Assembly: GCF_044594925.1 (NCBI RefSeq)
Contig: NZ_CP138991.1
Coordinates: forward strand, 1,178,001-1,242,000
Length of the DNA: 64,000 nucleotides
From: Maribacter sp044594925
GTDB lineage: Bacteria > Bacteroidota > Bacteroidia > Flavobacteriales > Flavobacteriaceae
Direction of reading: 5' to 3'
This document shows positions 43,984 to 52,325 of this stretch, in pieces; position 1 is the stretch's first letter, and every line of letters starts with the position of its first letter. The notes under the pieces are model-generated. The model had not been told where the DNA came from and searched no databases. It saw nothing but the letters and a program-made list of their open reading frames with translations. The position numbers and the translations under genes are program-made.

Positions 43984-44559
43984 ATGAAAACAATTGCTAA
44001 TTTTAAAATGAATTTCAATCCCAAAACAGTCCTTGGGCTTTTAGCCGCTGGGTTATTAACAGTATCATGCTCCAATGATGATGACGACCCAGAAGTGATA
44101 AACGATGAAGAAGTAATTACCACTATGAATGTTACGCTAACAGCCGCAAGTGGAAATATTACCCTACAATCACAAGATTTAGATGGTGACGGACCCAATG
44201 CCCCTGTAATTGATATTTCAGGAAATTTGGCTGCTAACACAACATATTCGGGTAGTATTGAACTTTTGAACGAAACAGAATCTCCTGCCGAGGATATCAC
44301 CGAGGAAGTTGCAGAGGAAGATGACGAGCACCAGTTCTTCTTTTCAGCTAGCGGAGCCGTTACAGGAACGGATTATGCCGATGCAGACGGCGATGGTAAT
44401 CCTTTAGGTATCTTATTCACTTTAACAACAGGAGATGCAGGAAACGGGACATTGCAGATAACTTTACGTCATGAGCCTAAAAAACCAAATGATGGTTCTT
44501 TATCCGATGCAGGAGGGGAAACCGATATTGCACAAACATTCAACGTGGTCATACAATAA
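43984..44559 (+). CDS. Acidic lipoprotein paired with the TonB receptor
   Basis: A 191-residue lipoprotein with lipobox LLTVSC (Cys29) and a run of acidic residues (SNDDDDPEVINDEE). The rest is beta-like: NVTLTAASGNITLQSQDLDGDG, SGSIELLNETESPAEDI, EEDDEHQFFFSASGAV and TLQITLRHEPKKP. Similar proteins are annotated as type 1 periplasmic binding fold superfamily, as I recall. It begins 17 bases after the receptor stop, and so is probably its surface or periplasmic partner. A later ATG (44008) also gives a valid signal peptide. Confidence 0.75.
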   Translation: MKTIANFKMNFNPKTVLGLLAAGLLTVSCSNDDDDPEVINDEEVITTMNVTLTAASGNITLQSQDLDGDGPNAPVIDISGNLAANTTYSGSIELLNETESPAEDITEEVAEEDDEHQFFFSASGAVTGTDYADADGDGNPLGILFTLTTGDAGNGTLQITLRHEPKKPNDGSLSDAGGETDIAQTFNVVIQ

Positions 44560-44565
44560 TTGAAC

Positions 44566-45450
44566 TTATACATCCTTCGGTTTTGATTTTCCAAAACCGA
44601 AGGTTATTTGTTTCCAAAAACCAGAAGGGATTTCTTCATCCCCTTTAAAGCCTAATGGAACTTGCCCACTCTCTTCGGGTATGTATTTTGTTTTAAAAAT
44701 ATAGTCCCACAGGCTAAGGCTAATACCAAAATTTACTCCAAATTTACCCTCAGGTAATTCATAGGCATGATGATATAAATGCATCACGGGATTGTTCAGC
44801 ACATATTTAAAAGGACCCCAAGATAATTTGATATTGGAATGATTTAGATGACCAATGGCAATGGCTATGAAGTGTACAATATAGGCCTGCTCTGGCTCAA
44901 AACCTCCTAAAAGCATTACGGCAATAGTTTTTAGAGGCTTATAAAAGATATTTTCCATCCAGTGATACCTTAAATGCGCTGCAAAACCCATTTCTTTTAC
45001 ACTATGGTGAATTTTATGGAATTGCCATAATGCTGGAAATTTATGCAATAAGATGTGGGTAAACCACTGTACAAAATCCAAAAGTATAAAAAAAGTAACC
45101 AGTTGAAGCCATGCCGGCATACCGGACAAATTAATAATCGAAATACTATCAATTCCAATATTGTAGCTCAGGAAAACTAATTCCAATACTTTGTACACAC
45201 CACTAATGGCTATACTAAAGAGGAAGAAATTAAAGAACATATAAAAACCGTCTAACCAGAAATCCTTTCGAAACACTGCTTGATTTTTTCTCCATGGAAA
45301 TAGGATTTCCAAACCCCATACCAAGAGCGAAATAACAATCAAACCCCAAAAGTAATTGGTATACCACGGCACTTCAAAGAGTATAGACTTCCAGGTCCAA
45401 TTAAGACTTCCCTTGACCGCATTAATAAAAGCTTCTATAAATTCTTGCAT
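44566..45450 (-). CDS. Sterol desaturase / fatty acid hydroxylase family enzyme
   Basis: A 294-residue membrane di-iron family protein with several hydrophobic helices and His motifs HILLHKFPALWQFHKIHHS, AAHLRYHWMEN and MHLYHHAYELPEGKFGVNFG. It follows the cytochrome gene by a single base, at the end of the sulfite dehydrogenase unit, which suggests co-expression. The substrate is unknown. It is convergent with the lipoprotein gene (6 bases between stops). Confidence 0.88.
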   Translation of the reverse strand: MQEFIEAFINAVKGSLNWTWKSILFEVPWYTNYFWGLIVISLLVWGLEILFPWRKNQAVFRKDFWLDGFYMFFNFFLFSIAISGVYKVLELVFLSYNIGIDSISIINLSGMPAWLQLVTFFILLDFVQWFTHILLHKFPALWQFHKIHHSVKEMGFAAHLRYHWMENIFYKPLKTIAVMLLGGFEPEQAYIVHFIAIAIGHLNHSNIKLSWGPFKYVLNNPVMHLYHHAYELPEGKFGVNFGISLSLWDYIFKTKYIPEESGQVPLGFKGDEEIPSGFWKQITFGFGKSKPKDV

Positions 45451-45451
45451 T

Positions 45452-45922
45452 TTACTCTTCTAACTTATACCAAACAATATTCGTAAGTGCTTGCCTCCTA
45501 CCCTTTTCTAAAACTGGGTAATTGGTGGTTAAATAATTAATTATTATCTCCTCATTAGCCCCTAACGGCCATAGCCCCTGCTTTTCTTGCATCCATCTAA
45601 TGGTTGCCTTCCATTGGGCCTTACCCATTCTGTTCTGCGTAACAAGTTTAGCGGAATGGCAGGTTGTACAGTTGTTGACAACGGTCATTAAACCCTCTGC
45701 TTCCAGTAAACCTGTTCTTATATGAATTCCATCAATAATAGCGTTCGCATCGTCTGATGTCAAAGTTTTTTTATTTTCCAATGTATCATCTATGACATTA
45801 TCCATAGATTCCGATGGAGTTTCCAAGTAGAAAAAATAGACAGCACAAATGGCAAAGACCAACAAAAAAGCCACTATAAAGCTATAAAAAGTCTTCCCGG
45901 ATTTTTGATTATTATTTTTCAT
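45452..45922 (-). CDS. Membrane-anchored cytochrome c, SorB-like
   Basis: A 156-residue protein with one N-terminal membrane anchor (about 13-32) and a single c-type heme motif, CTTCH (Cys85, Cys88, His89), followed by SAKLVTQNRMGKAQWKATIRWMQ. It starts inside the stop of the upstream molybdoenzyme gene (TAATG overlap). By analogy with SorA/SorB, it would accept electrons from the sulfite-oxidising subunit and pass them to the respiratory chain. Confidence 0.82.
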   Translation of the reverse strand: MKNNNQKSGKTFYSFIVAFLLVFAICAVYFFYLETPSESMDNVIDDTLENKKTLTSDDANAIIDGIHIRTGLLEAEGLMTVVNNCTTCHSAKLVTQNRMGKAQWKATIRWMQEKQGLWPLGANEEIIINYLTTNYPVLEKGRRQALTNIVWYKLEE

Positions 45923-47142
45923 TACACCACCTTGACCGCTATTCTATGACAAGCGTTATTCAAATACCCTTTGGGGTTCCAACCTGGTAATAGCATCGGC
46001 TGCTTGTTACCATTAGCATCCGTTGCTCTGGCCCAAACCTCATAGTAACCCGTTTTTGGAAAAGACACCCTAGCATCAAAATGTTGCCAAGCTAATCTGT
46101 TCACTGGTTTTTTAAGTTGGGCGCTTTTCCATGAATTCCCAAAATCAATAGAATATTCTAGCTCTTCAACTTCTAACTCGCCCGCCCAAGCATGCCCTTT
46201 AATAGTTAATCCGCTCCCGTTTTTGATTATCGCCCCCGTTTTTGGATATGTAATTAGCGATTTAACCGGCATAGATTCTATAATACACATATCCTCATCT
46301 GCCACTTTTTCACCTGGCTCTACAGGTTCACAGGGCACTCTGTAAGAACTACCGCCCATTTTTTCACCATCGTGCACTTTATTACGAACACTTATACCGG
46401 TTAACCACTTTCCGGAAACTGACGCTGGCCAGCCACCAGCGACCAATCGCAACGGATAACCATGCGCTATAGGAATTGGCTCATCGTTCATTGCAAAAGC
46501 TAAAAGCGTCTCTTCCTGTAATGCTTTGGACATAGGTGCTCCCCTAGAAATAGGATTTTTATTAGGGTTGCGACTCAAATGAATGTCCGCTCCATGATAA
46601 CCGATATATACGGCATCTTCCTTTATTCCAACATCTTCTAGTACATCTTTCAACCTTATGCCAGTCCACTTTGCACAAGATACTGCACCAATTGTCCATT
46701 GATTGCCCTTAGCAGGCGGATTAAATTCACTACGTCCGTTACCACCACATTCTAGCGTAAGTTGGTAGGTGTAGGATTTAAATTTTGTTTTTAAATCCTT
46801 AAGAGAATATTCCTTAGGTGTCTTGACAGATTCTCCATCAATCTTTAGCGTCCATTTAGAACTATCAATTTGCTCTGGTATGATGCCATTATTTCTAATG
46901 AACATGTATTTATTGGGAGTAATGTAGTCGTTTAACAAATGTGCTTGAGCCTCCATGTTCCAGGGCTTATCATTCAAAACCACCATTTCGGGGTCTTTTT
47001 GGAATAACTTAAAGGGGTCCGTATCTTGAAGTGCAAGAGGCAAATAACCTTTTGGCATTAATTCCTTATATACAATATCAACCCCAAGCAGTACAGAAAA
47101 AGCGCCAATACTTGATTTTCTTATAAAATTTCTTCTTTTCAA
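45922..47142 (-). CDS. Sulfite oxidase-family molybdoenzyme, SorA/SoxC-like
   Basis: A 406-residue molybdopterin enzyme. Seen: a twin-arginine signal (MKRRNFIRKSSIGAFSVLLG), the molybdenum ligand Cys132 in LTLECGGNGRSEF, GVGIK-type cofactor region KWTGIRLKDVLEDVGIKEDAVYIGYHGAD as separate stretches, MNDEPIPIAHGYPLRLVAGGWP, and a C-terminal dimerisation domain (about 300-406). In the known family, members oxidise sulfite to sulfate in the periplasm. The cytochrome gene overlaps its end, supporting a SorAB-type dehydrogenase. Confidence 0.9.
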   Translation of the reverse strand: MKRRNFIRKSSIGAFSVLLGVDIVYKELMPKGYLPLALQDTDPFKLFQKDPEMVVLNDKPWNMEAQAHLLNDYITPNKYMFIRNNGIIPEQIDSSKWTLKIDGESVKTPKEYSLKDLKTKFKSYTYQLTLECGGNGRSEFNPPAKGNQWTIGAVSCAKWTGIRLKDVLEDVGIKEDAVYIGYHGADIHLSRNPNKNPISRGAPMSKALQEETLLAFAMNDEPIPIAHGYPLRLVAGGWPASVSGKWLTGISVRNKVHDGEKMGGSSYRVPCEPVEPGEKVADEDMCIIESMPVKSLITYPKTGAIIKNGSGLTIKGHAWAGELEVEELEYSIDFGNSWKSAQLKKPVNRLAWQHFDARVSFPKTGYYEVWARATDANGNKQPMLLPGWNPKGYLNNACHRIAVKVV

Positions 47143-47196
47143 GGTGTAATGACTAAGCTATAAAGTTACACTTTTTAGATAATTTTACGGACTATG

Positions 47197-47496
47197 TTAG
47201 ACCTCTATGGTCTTTCCCTTTTTACTCCCTTTGAAAACATACGTATAGAGCCACATAATAGTAAAGGTGGGAATGACATCTAGACCAGGGATAATTTCTT
47301 CAATGAAGGTAACCACCCCAGCAGCCTGACCAATTTTACCCTTATACATACGGGTCATTAACCAACCGGATAAAGGTGCCCAAAGAACATCCGAGAAATC
47401 ACCAAAGAAAGGTACAGCAAATGAGAGCATTCCTATGGCGTCAAAAAGTAGGCCCAGAAATAAGTTTTTATATTTTTTATCTTTTGTTTTAGACAT
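47197..47496 (-). CDS. Small membrane protein of unknown function
   Basis: A 99-residue protein with three probable membrane stretches (about 11-29, 36-50 and 75-91). Seen: NLFLGLLFDAIGMLSFAVPFFGDFSDVLWAPLSGWLMTRMYKG as a conserved-looking block, and FIEEIIPGLDVIPTFTIMWLY. The frame could start at a TTG two codons earlier; the ATG at 47496 is chosen. It lies between sorA and folE on the same strand, 54 bases from the sorA start. Confidence 0.75.
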   Translation of the reverse strand: MSKTKDKKYKNLFLGLLFDAIGMLSFAVPFFGDFSDVLWAPLSGWLMTRMYKGKIGQAAGVVTFIEEIIPGLDVIPTFTIMWLYTYVFKGSKKGKTIEV

Positions 47497-47592
47497 GTGC
47501 AAATATTAATAATATGTTGTTATAGTACAACAAAGATGCCAAAAACAAATCATAGAGCGCTGAACATAAGGTCTAAAACCTACACCATAAGA

Positions 47593-48192
47593 TTACGATA
47601 AATTAGAACTAATAAGTTTTAAAAATTCATTTCTTGTCTCTATTTTCTCAAATTGTCCTCTAAATCCAGAAGTAGTAGTTACAGAATTCTGTTTTTGTAC
47701 GCCACGCATCATCATGCACATATGTGAAGCCTCTATGACAACAGCAACACCCTTTGGTTTTAAGGTGTTATTGATACACTCAAGAATATCATGGGTTAAT
47801 CTTTCCTGTACCTGCAATCTTCTTGCGAATACATCCACTATTCTTGGTATCTTACTTAAACCAACAATATGACCGTTTGGAATGTATGCTACATGAGCCT
47901 TACCAAAAAAAGGCAACATATGATGCTCACACAAAGAATAGAGTTCAATATCCTTTATAATAACCATGTCGTCATAGTCTTCCTTGAACATGGCGCCTTT
48001 TAAAATTTCTTCAGCATTCTGCTTGTATCCTTGAGTTAAGAAAAGCATTGCTTTCGCCGCTCGTTCAGGAGTCTTTACAAGACCTTCTCTAGAAACATCT
48101 TCGCCTATTTCATCAATGATGGATGAGAATCTATTTTTAACTTCGTCAGTAATTTCTAAGTTGTATTCTTCTAAATTTCTATAAGGGGACAT
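47593..48192 (-). CDS. folE: GTP cyclohydrolase I
   Basis: A zinc enzyme converting GTP to 7,8-dihydroneopterin triphosphate, the first step of folate and pterin synthesis. Seen: 199 residues, zinc ligands Cys88 and His91 in YSLCEHHMLPFFGKAHVAY, the later Cys in EASHMCMMMRGVQKQNS, and RLQVQERLTHDI. A 26-base palindrome centred on the likely -7 box lies 24 bases upstream, so it may be a controlled gene. Confidence 0.96.
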   Translation of the reverse strand: MSPYRNLEEYNLEITDEVKNRFSSIIDEIGEDVSREGLVKTPERAAKAMLFLTQGYKQNAEEILKGAMFKEDYDDMVIIKDIELYSLCEHHMLPFFGKAHVAYIPNGHIVGLSKIPRIVDVFARRLQVQERLTHDILECINNTLKPKGVAVVIEASHMCMMMRGVQKQNSVTTTSGFRGQFEKIETRNEFLKLISSNLS

Positions 48193-48215
48193 CTATTTTG
48201 TTTAAAATATTTAAT

Positions 48216-48241
48216 TAATCTTTAAACAAATTTAAAGATTA
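48216..48241 (-). promoter_or_regulatory. Palindrome centred on the folE -7 box
   Basis: TAATCTTTAAA and TTTAAAGATTA form a perfect eleven-base inverted repeat with a four-base spacer. On the minus strand it contains TAAATTTG (48227-48234), an exact TAnnTTTG match. A repressor could bind here and block the box. No TTG is found at the usual spacing (the nearest is 14 bases away). Confidence 0.55.
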
Positions 48242-48365
48242 TATCATTCAACCACTACGTTTGAACCAAAATAATACGTTAAAATTTCATTTACCCTAAT
48301 ACAATAAATCTTAAAGTAGGGTGTATTTAACTTCAATATATCAAATTCATCAAGAATTTAAATCT

Positions 48366-48373
48366 TAGATTTG
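48366..48373 (+). promoter_or_regulatory. Candidate -7 box for the LolD-like gene
   Basis: TAGATTTG matches TAnnTTTG 65 bases before the ATG at 48438. No upstream TTG is well placed. Confidence 0.3.
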
Positions 48374-48437
48374 GTTGGTTTAGCATATTTTGCCATGTCC
48401 ACGCCATTCGCTAATTTCACTCTTTAGACAAATTTAA

Positions 48438-49118
48438 ATGATAAAAGCAACAAACCTTCATAAATACTATGGAGATTTAGAAGTCCTTAAAGGAGTTGAC
48501 TTACATATTAAAAAAGGTGAGATAGTTTCCATTGTTGGTGCTTCAGGAGCAGGTAAAACAACACTTTTACAAATTCTTGGCACATTAGATATACAGTCTA
48601 ACAGAAAAGATAGTAGTCTATTGATTAACGATAAAGAGACGAGCACATTAAACGATAAGGAATTAGCTAAATTTAGAAATAAACATATAGGATTTATTTT
48701 CCAGTTTCATCAACTACTTCCCGAGTTTACGGCCATTGAGAATGTTTGCTTACCGGCCTTTATTAAAAAAACTTCTAAAGTCGCTGCAGAAAAGCGTGCC
48801 AAAGAACTTTTAGACTTTCTAGGCCTCAAAGACCGTTACCATCATAAACCATCGGAGTTATCTGGTGGTGAACAACAAAGGGTTGCAGTAGCTAGAGCTA
48901 TCATAAATAATCCTTCTATAATTTTTGCTGATGAACCCAGCGGAAATCTAGACTCCGAGAGTGCGGACAAACTTCACAGTTTATTTTTTGAACTTCGGGA
49001 AAAGTTTGGACAAACGTTCGTAATCGTTACGCATAATCAGGACCTAGCCGAAATGGCCGATAGGAAGCTTACCATGGTTGATGGTAAAATTGTAAATAAA
49101 GCAGTGATAGCTTCTTAA
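48438..49118 (+). CDS. ABC transporter ATPase, LolD/MacB type
   Basis: A 226-residue ATP-binding subunit of the LolD/MacB group, which moves lipoproteins or exports substrates from the inner membrane. Seen: Walker A GASGAGKTTLLQILGTLD, Q-loop IFQFHQLLPEF, the signature LSGGEQQRVAVARA, Walker B IIFADEPSGNLD, and the H-loop VTHN. No permease gene is adjacent; the LolC/E-like partner must be elsewhere. A CPBP protease gene follows after 13 bases. Confidence 0.92.
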   Translation: MIKATNLHKYYGDLEVLKGVDLHIKKGEIVSIVGASGAGKTTLLQILGTLDIQSNRKDSSLLINDKETSTLNDKELAKFRNKHIGFIFQFHQLLPEFTAIENVCLPAFIKKTSKVAAEKRAKELLDFLGLKDRYHHKPSELSGGEQQRVAVARAIINNPSIIFADEPSGNLDSESADKLHSLFFELREKFGQTFVIVTHNQDLAEMADRKLTMVDGKIVNKAVIAS

Positions 49119-49131
49119 ATAGGTGTCATTT

Positions 49132-49689
49132 ATGCTACAAGAACTTTGGAGCTTTATTCAAAACCCAACTTATACCGAGGATGCTAATCAAGATTTTAAA
49201 TATCGATTACGAACACTAGTGGTTTTGATTGTACTTTCCATTACTGCGAGCATAGTTCTGGGATTAACGATTGGTGCTTTCGAAGGACTATTTCAATTAG
49301 ATTTAGGAAAACATGCCATAGATGATTTTTTTGAAAATTATCCAGCAATATATCTCTTTTTGGGAGCGGTGGTACTCGCCCCTGTCTTGGAGGAAATTCT
49401 ATTTAGAGGCCCAATGGTTTTTTTTAAACATAAATCTTATTTTTCGGTCATCTATTATACCCTTACCCTAATCTTTGGTTTTTATCATATTACAAATTTT
49501 GAAATAACCTCTACTACAATTCTCATGTCTCCACTACTCGTCTCCCCCCAATTATTTGTGGGTAGTGCTCTAGGGTTCATTAGGGTTCGTTTTGGGCTTT
49601 CTTGGGCGGTGGGTATGCATGCGCTTTATAATTTTGTACTGGTAGGTCCCATAATTTTATTAAAGGTTTTAAATATCCCCTTGGAATGA
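49132..49689 (+). CDS. CPBP-family intramembrane protease
   Basis: About 185 residues with four or five membrane helices. Seen: the motif EEILFRGPMVF (EExxxR) in a helix after LFLGAVVLAPVL, a second motif FYHITNF and, near the end, SALGFIRVRFGLSWAVGMHALYNFV. CPBP/Abi proteins are CAAX-like proteases or of unknown role. The frame also opens at a GTG 9 bases upstream; the ATG at 49132 is chosen. It overlaps the next gene by ATGA. Confidence 0.85.
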   Translation: MLQELWSFIQNPTYTEDANQDFKYRLRTLVVLIVLSITASIVLGLTIGAFEGLFQLDLGKHAIDDFFENYPAIYLFLGAVVLAPVLEEILFRGPMVFFKHKSYFSVIYYTLTLIFGFYHITNFEITSTTILMSPLLVSPQLFVGSALGFIRVRFGLSWAVGMHALYNFVLVGPIILLKVLNIPLE

Positions 49690-50450
49690 CCAAAACAGCA
49701 CTAAAGGAGTTTTTGGATGAAAAAGTCATTGCTTATAACAATCCAAAGTTTTTGGAATCGGACCCCATACAAATCCCACATGGTTTTCAACTAAAGGAAG
49801 ATGTTGAAATCAGTGCTTTTTTAACCGCTACTATCGCTTGGGGAAACCGAAAAAGCATTATTAAAAATAGTCAAAAGTTAATGGGTCTTATGGATCAAAG
49901 TCCATTTGAGTTTGTCATGCATCATACCGAAGAAGATTTAGCTAAAACCAAAGATTTTGTGCATCGCACCTTTAATGGAATAGACTTATCCTTTTTTGTA
50001 AATAGTCTACAGAATATTTATAAGAACCATAATGGCTTAGAAGGGATTTTTACAAAATACCAAGACAAGGATTCATTACAACCTACCATCTCAAAATTTA
50101 AGGAAATCTTTTTTGAACTTCCCCATGAAAGGCGCACAACAAAACATGTCTCAGACCCTTTAAAAGGTTCCGCCGCTAAGCGTATTAATATGTTTTTACG
50201 GTGGATGATAAGAGATTCCAACACCAATGTAGATTTTGGTTTATGGAAACAAATACCTCCTGCAAAACTTTCATGTCCTTTGGATGTCCATTCCGGAAAC
50301 GTAGCCCGAAAATTAAAATTATTAAAGCGTAAACAAAATGATGCAAAGGCTTTAGCTGAACTTGATAAAAATTTAAGAAAGTTAGACCCTCTAGATCCCG
50401 TAAAATATGATTTTGCCTTATTTGGATTGGGGGTTTTTGAGAAGTTTTAA
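49686..50450 (+). CDS. TIGR02757 (DUF2400) family protein
   Basis: A 254-residue protein of the TIGR02757 family, function unknown. Seen: LKEFLDEKVIAYNNPKFLESDPIQIPHGF at the N-terminus as separate stretches, DVEISAFLTATIAWGNRKSI, the RMNMFLRWM-like segment KRINMFLRWMIRDS, LDVHSGNVARKL and DPVKYDFALFGLGV at the end. These resemble the helix-hairpin-helix DNA glycosylase fold in some models, but activity has not been shown to my knowledge. Its stop overlaps that of the convergent peroxidase gene. Confidence 0.88.
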   Translation: MTKTALKEFLDEKVIAYNNPKFLESDPIQIPHGFQLKEDVEISAFLTATIAWGNRKSIIKNSQKLMGLMDQSPFEFVMHHTEEDLAKTKDFVHRTFNGIDLSFFVNSLQNIYKNHNGLEGIFTKYQDKDSLQPTISKFKEIFFELPHERRTTKHVSDPLKGSAAKRINMFLRWMIRDSNTNVDFGLWKQIPPAKLSCPLDVHSGNVARKLKLLKRKQNDAKALAELDKNLRKLDPLDPVKYDFALFGLGVFEKF

Positions 50451-52249
50451 TACTTGTCCACATTAACGTCCGTAAGTGTTTTTACAAAAGCTACTAAGGC
50501 CATTTGTTCTTTCTTGGTTAGGTTTAATTCATCAAAAGGAAGCGTTTGTCTTTCAAGATCAAAACCCATTCCTGCTCCTCCACCCTTATTATAAAAATCC
50601 ATTACTTCCTCCAAGGTAGCGTATACCCCATTATGCATGTAGGGTGCCGTTACTTCGACATTACGTACCGTAGGTGTCTTGAACATTCCGCGATGAAGCT
50701 CTTCCTCGAATCTCCAAAAGAAACCCAAATCATCATCCAGTTCTCTGTTGTTCTTGGTATTAGGCACACCTATGACCTCTTTTTCGGTTTCTGTGTAAAA
50801 TGGAGGTACTGTACCATTAGTCAAAGGCATAAAATGGCATGTTGCACATAAAGCTTTTCCCATAAAAAGATTCATTCCAAGTTTTTCTTCATTAGTAAAG
50901 GTATTTTGTTCTCCTCTTATATTCCTGTCAAATTTGGAGTTAAAACCATTTAAGGTCCCCACATAGGCAGAAATTGCTTTAATAATATGAGTGTTCTTTA
51001 AGTGCACATCTCCAAAAACATTTTTAAACATTTTTTCATAAAGGGTATCTTGTAATATCTTATCAGAAAACTGGTGCACTGTAGCGTTGAATTCCTTTTT
51101 ATTAGTAAATACAGCGGAAATTTGATCGTTTAAGGTTGGCGAACGCCCATCCCAAAAGAAATTTTTCTGATAAATAGAATTTATCAATGTAGGCGTATTA
51201 CGTTCTAACGGGTTTTGGGAGTTATCTTGGTTTACAGTTAAACCATCTGCATAAGCTTTTTCCGGATTATGACAGGTTACACAGGCCATTTTACCATTAG
51301 CCGCAAGTTTCTTATCCATGAAAAGTCTCTTCCCTAATACTATTTTTTCCAACGTAGGGTGTCTTTCTATCGGCGGTGTAAAATAGGTTTTATTAAAAGA
51401 GTTGTTTTCAAAAAAAGTGGCCGCCTCAAAATTGAAAGGTTTATTATCTACATTCTTCCACTCACCACTTTTATTCCTAATCGCTGTCCAGTCCCTCGTT
51501 ATAGGGTTAAAATAATCCCTGATAAAAACAAATCGGTCAAAAGAATCAAAATCTTCATTTTTTTCAATGTAATTAATAGCTTTGTTGATATTACTTACGA
51601 AAGAAGAATCTAAACTTTCTGATTTATCCTTTATTATTTGAGCTAGTGTTAGCTCATAGCATTTTTTCAAATTTTCTAGGGAAATGGCGGTTTCCGAAAT
51701 GCCCAAATGACTAACAGGCGTATCAAAACCTGATATACCGTGACTAACAATCCTTAATAACTGCTGATGCACTGCTATAAAAAATCGTTGGGAAGTCAAA
51801 GGTCTACTAGCAATTGTTTGTGTTAAATTTTTCAGTAGCCCTTTTGTCATGCGAACCTCTACCTTAAACTGTGCTTCTGATGTAGTCCCATCATAAATAC
51901 TTTCTTCAATTTTTTGAAGCCCAAAGGGTTTCATTATTTTACCCGTATCCTCCTTATATACCGGAAGGGCTGGTCCGTTGGCTCTATGTCCGACTTCTGG
52001 ATTTAGATATGAGGCATATGGTTCTGCCTTTTTAAATTCCTGTCTTGCTAAAATAAAGATTCGCTTTGCTTCACTATCAGTGGGGTTCAAAGTGGATAAT
52101 GTATCCAAATAAAGGGCACAATTAGTCGCCGCCTGTAAGTAAAGGTTTTGTGCTTTTTCCCATTTTGGGCGTGTTATTTCTTTTTCTTTCTGACAGGAAC
52201 TGCCTAAAAAGCAAATCAAGATAAAAATGACGATATAGTTGAATTTCAT
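50447..52249 (-). CDS. Di-heme cytochrome c peroxidase, lipoprotein
   Basis: A 600-residue exported protein with lipobox LGSSC (Cys19). Seen: an N-terminal helical region (about 25-280, not recognised by me), then a cytochrome c peroxidase/MauG-type domain (about 290-600) with heme motifs CVTCH (323-327) and CATCH (468-472), FWDGRSPTLNDQ, and FKTPTVRNVEVTAPYMHNGVYATLEEVM. Such enzymes reduce hydrogen peroxide or modify proteins with two hemes. It may share a function with the upstream PhoX-like lipoprotein, though a terminator lies between. Confidence 0.88.
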   Translation of the reverse strand: MKFNYIVIFILICFLGSSCQKEKEITRPKWEKAQNLYLQAATNCALYLDTLSTLNPTDSEAKRIFILARQEFKKAEPYASYLNPEVGHRANGPALPVYKEDTGKIMKPFGLQKIEESIYDGTTSEAQFKVEVRMTKGLLKNLTQTIASRPLTSQRFFIAVHQQLLRIVSHGISGFDTPVSHLGISETAISLENLKKCYELTLAQIIKDKSESLDSSFVSNINKAINYIEKNEDFDSFDRFVFIRDYFNPITRDWTAIRNKSGEWKNVDNKPFNFEAATFFENNSFNKTYFTPPIERHPTLEKIVLGKRLFMDKKLAANGKMACVTCHNPEKAYADGLTVNQDNSQNPLERNTPTLINSIYQKNFFWDGRSPTLNDQISAVFTNKKEFNATVHQFSDKILQDTLYEKMFKNVFGDVHLKNTHIIKAISAYVGTLNGFNSKFDRNIRGEQNTFTNEEKLGMNLFMGKALCATCHFMPLTNGTVPPFYTETEKEVIGVPNTKNNRELDDDLGFFWRFEEELHRGMFKTPTVRNVEVTAPYMHNGVYATLEEVMDFYNKGGGAGMGFDLERQTLPFDELNLTKKEQMALVAFVKTLTDVNVDKY

Positions 52250-52270
52250 TGGTACGATTGAAAAGTTAAA

Positions 52271-52305
52271 TTAAAAGAGTCGCCATTTTTCAATGGAGAC
52301 CCTTT
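52271..52305 (-). terminator. Terminator between the PhoX-like and peroxidase genes
   Basis: On the minus strand AAAGGGTCTCCAT pairs with ATGGCGACTCTTT (one mismatch, one G-U) around a TGAAAA loop, followed by a short T-rich tail. It lies between the two same-strand genes. Confidence 0.75.
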
Positions 52306-52325
52306 TTAAAGTGTGTAGTCCTAAA

